Assembly: GCF_000406105.1 (NCBI RefSeq)
Contig: NZ_CM001974.1
Coordinates: 3,073,664 to 3,089,089 of the forward strand
Direction: 5' to 3'
From: Dickeya chrysanthemi NCPPB 402
GTDB lineage: Bacteria > Pseudomonadota > Gammaproteobacteria > Enterobacterales > Enterobacteriaceae
Length of the DNA: 15,426 bases
Part shown: positions 14,652-15,426 of the stretch, in pieces
Numbering within the stretch: the stretch's first letter is position 1
How the letters are laid out: each line of letters opens with the position of its first letter
Translations under genes and position numbers: made by a program
Notes under the pieces: model-generated
Seen by the model: the letters and a program-made list of their open reading frames with translations, nothing else
The model's database searches: none
What the model was told of the DNA's origin: nothing

Positions 14652-14769
14652 GATGAGCATCTATTGGTTGTATTTTAATCAGAGAACTCTATTACTCGGT
14701 AAGACTAAATTTAGGAGGGACTACATTAGCAATCCAGTGATGAAAAACAAAGGCTATTAGTGATCATTA

Positions 14770-14790
14770 TTGGTGGTCATTTTGGTGGTC
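14770..14790. repeat. Short direct repeat near the element's right end
   Basis: TTGGTGGTC occurs at 14770-14778 and again at 14782-14790, a 12-base period, 60-80 bases inside the att core. Paired short repeats near an att core can be arm-type integrase or excisionase sites. That role is inference. Confidence 0.3.
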
Positions 14791-14850
14791 TTGACAGGAG
14801 AGGATTTCAGGTTTAGCTTACTTATTAGCCAGTTGCTGGCAAAGGCGATC

Positions 14851-14867
14851 CCAGTCAGAGGAGCCAA
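14851..14867 (+). other. Attachment site core (attR side) in the tRNA-Asn 3' end sequence
   Basis: CCAGTCAGAGGAGCCAA is the 3' end of enterobacterial tRNA-Asn (T-arm 3' side, acceptor strand, CCA) and, from memory, is the 17-bp core of HPI/ICEKp-type integration. The bases before it (GGCAAAGGCGATC) are not the tRNA T-loop sequence, so this is the half-site at the distal end. The complete tRNA gene should lie at the integrase end, outside the window to the left. DNA to the left belongs to the element and DNA to the right to the host. Confidence 0.85.
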
Positions 14868-14874
14868 ATTTATC

Positions 14875-14898
14875 AAGGGGTTGCGTATGCAGCCCTTT
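14875..14898 (+). terminator. tRNA-downstream hairpin, probable former tRNA-Asn terminator
   Basis: AAGGGGTTGC (14875-14884) pairs with GCAGCCCTTT (14889-14898) around GTAT with two G-T wobbles. It starts 8 bases after the att core, where a terminator of the host tRNA-Asn gene is expected. The following bases (GCATTTC) are only partly T-rich. Confidence 0.45.
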
Positions 14899-15210
14899 GC
14901 ATTTCAGAATACTTTCAGAAAACCATTTCAGAATATCCTTTTCGCTACACTGCATAAAAAACCAAGTCTGACAATTTCACGAAAAAGTATCACGCCAGCC
15001 CAATAAGTCGCATTTCGATGACTTCCCTGCCCTGTTTTGCCGTATTAAAAAAGAATGTATCCATCACTGACCAAACTGAAATGACAGCTCAGGGCGTCAC
15101 CTCCCCTGATGATGATGTCATGAGTAAAACGCGCGGCCCTTTTTATCCTGTCTGCCTCGCCCCGACGCACACTCTTCCGCCAGGATCCGGCGATCGCACA
15201 GAGCACATTA

Positions 15211-15226
15211 TGTGATAAATATCACA
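15211..15226. promoter_or_regulatory. CRP (catabolite activator) binding site
   Basis: TGTGATAAATATCACA is a perfect match to the consensus TGTGA-N6-TCACA. It is ~200 bases before the likely gene start at the window edge, so that gene is probably activated by cAMP-CRP. The target gene cannot be named from what is visible. Confidence 0.75.
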
Positions 15227-15379
15227 TAAAAATGGATGACACCCGCTCACTAAACAACCACCATCAGAACAAATGCAAAATCTGCGCAATTTCTTGCTCA
15301 AATTTGACTTAGGGAAAATGACGATATTACTTTTCCATTTAAAAACAATGCAATAAAGGTTGGCATGGTCATTGCTTTA

Positions 15380-15407
15380 TGAACGGTGAAGTCACACTAA
15401 CCGTTCA
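15380..15407. promoter_or_regulatory. 8-bp inverted repeat in a leader, possible operator or hairpin
   Basis: TGAACGGT (15380-15387) and ACCGTTCA (15400-15407) are perfect complements around 12 bases and end just before AAGGAG (15413-15418). This may be an operator of a local regulator or a leader hairpin affecting translation. Confidence 0.4.
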
Positions 15408-15412
15408 ACAAC

Positions 15413-15418
15413 AAGGAG
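15413..15418 (+). promoter_or_regulatory. Ribosome binding site of a gene beginning at the window edge
   Basis: AAGGAG is followed by CAAGACC and then the final A of the window. If the next bases are TG, an ATG starts at 15426 with ideal 7-base spacing. The gene itself is outside the window. Confidence 0.45.
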
Positions 15419-15426
15419 CAAGACCA

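Larger units (their letters stand above)
13523..14725 (-). mobile_element. Second IS3-family insertion sequence, ~1203 bp
   Basis: The ends are TGTAGTCCCTCCAGTTTTTA at 13523 and, read inward from 14725, TGTAGTCCCTCCTAAATTTA, so at least the first 12 bases are identical. It contains minus-strand orfA and orfB with an A7 slip site between them. The orfB stop lies inside the terminal repeat. Flanking bases (CTTTC left, TTAGC right) show no target duplication. A related solitary end lies at 2424-2448. It belongs to a different branch from the IS at 2541. It looks intact and potentially active. Confidence 0.88.
14868..15426. other. Host chromosomal flank, no complete gene
   Basis: 559 bases to the right of the att core. 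Two open frames of 65-78 codons exist, but one starts inside the element and crosses the att core, and neither has a ribosome binding site or protein-like composition. I see no gene. The right half looks like the control region of a gene starting at the window edge: a CRP site at 15211, an inverted repeat at 15380, and AAGGAG at 15413. Confidence 0.6.

Noticed and set aside
2541..14725. Simple composite transposon formed by the two complete IS elements
   Set aside because: They are different IS3-family elements with different ends, so they could not mobilise the block together. Only the orphan end at 2424 hints at a related pair.
14770..15006. 78-codon plus-strand frame
   Set aside because: It begins inside the element and runs across the att core and tRNA terminator hairpin into host DNA, so it cannot be a conserved gene.
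15018..15215. 65-codon plus-strand frame in the host flank
   Set aside because: It has no ribosome binding site and no recognisable protein pattern, and it ends in the CRP site region. Likely chance.
1..15426. CRISPR array, rRNA, complete tRNA or retron-like RNA
   Set aside because: I saw no regularly spaced repeats, no rRNA sequence and only the 3' 17 bases of tRNA-Asn. No reverse transcriptase is encoded.

Overview
The window is from an enterobacterial chromosome. It covers the distal (right-hand) cargo end of an integrative conjugative element of the HPI/ICEKp/ICEEc1 type and the first ~560 bases of the host flank. Two observations support this. The first gene is the C-terminal part of a MobC-type (MOB_C) mobilisation relaxase. 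At 14851-14867 there is an exact copy of CCAGTCAGAGGAGCCAA, the 3' end of tRNA-Asn, which I recall as the integration core of Yersinia HPI-type elements. The genus (Klebsiella, Escherichia, Enterobacter or a relative) cannot be fixed from the sequence.

Layout: 2-298, end of mobC. 577-2216, three tightly overlapping minus-strand genes I do not recognise; the last encodes a four-helix membrane protein. A LexA-box-like promoter lies upstream of them at 2466-2507. 2541-3761, an intact-looking IS3-family element, beside a solitary IS end (2424-2448) and a fragment of another, IS110-like element (3762-3858). 3859-4527, gene-free apart from a possible gene scrap. 4528-13368, a five-gene plus-strand block. 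13523-14725, a second IS3-family element. 14851-14867, the att core. 14868-15426, host flank with a perfect CRP site and a ribosome binding site at the window edge, but no complete gene.

The five-gene block is the centrepiece. Four genes overlap or nearly abut: a GHKL (MutL/MORC-like) ATPase, a Z1-domain superfamily II ATPase, a DUF4420-type PD-(D/E)XK nuclease and an AIPR protein. A C5-cytosine DNA methyltransferase follows after 201 bases that appear to hold its own promoter and a 9-bp inverted repeat. I infer a restriction-modification-like anti-phage system: the methyltransferase marks self DNA, the two ATPases sense or remodel DNA, and DUF4420 (perhaps with AIPR) attacks unmarked DNA. 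The general theme of MORC-like ATPases with Z1 helicases and nucleases in R-M operons has been predicted before (Iyer, Abhiman and Aravind 2008). The methyltransferase here carries an unusual ~175-residue insertion.

The cargo genes are visibly AT-rich and the IS elements more GC-rich. Neither IS has a visible target duplication, which suggests repeated insertion and deletion at this end of the element.
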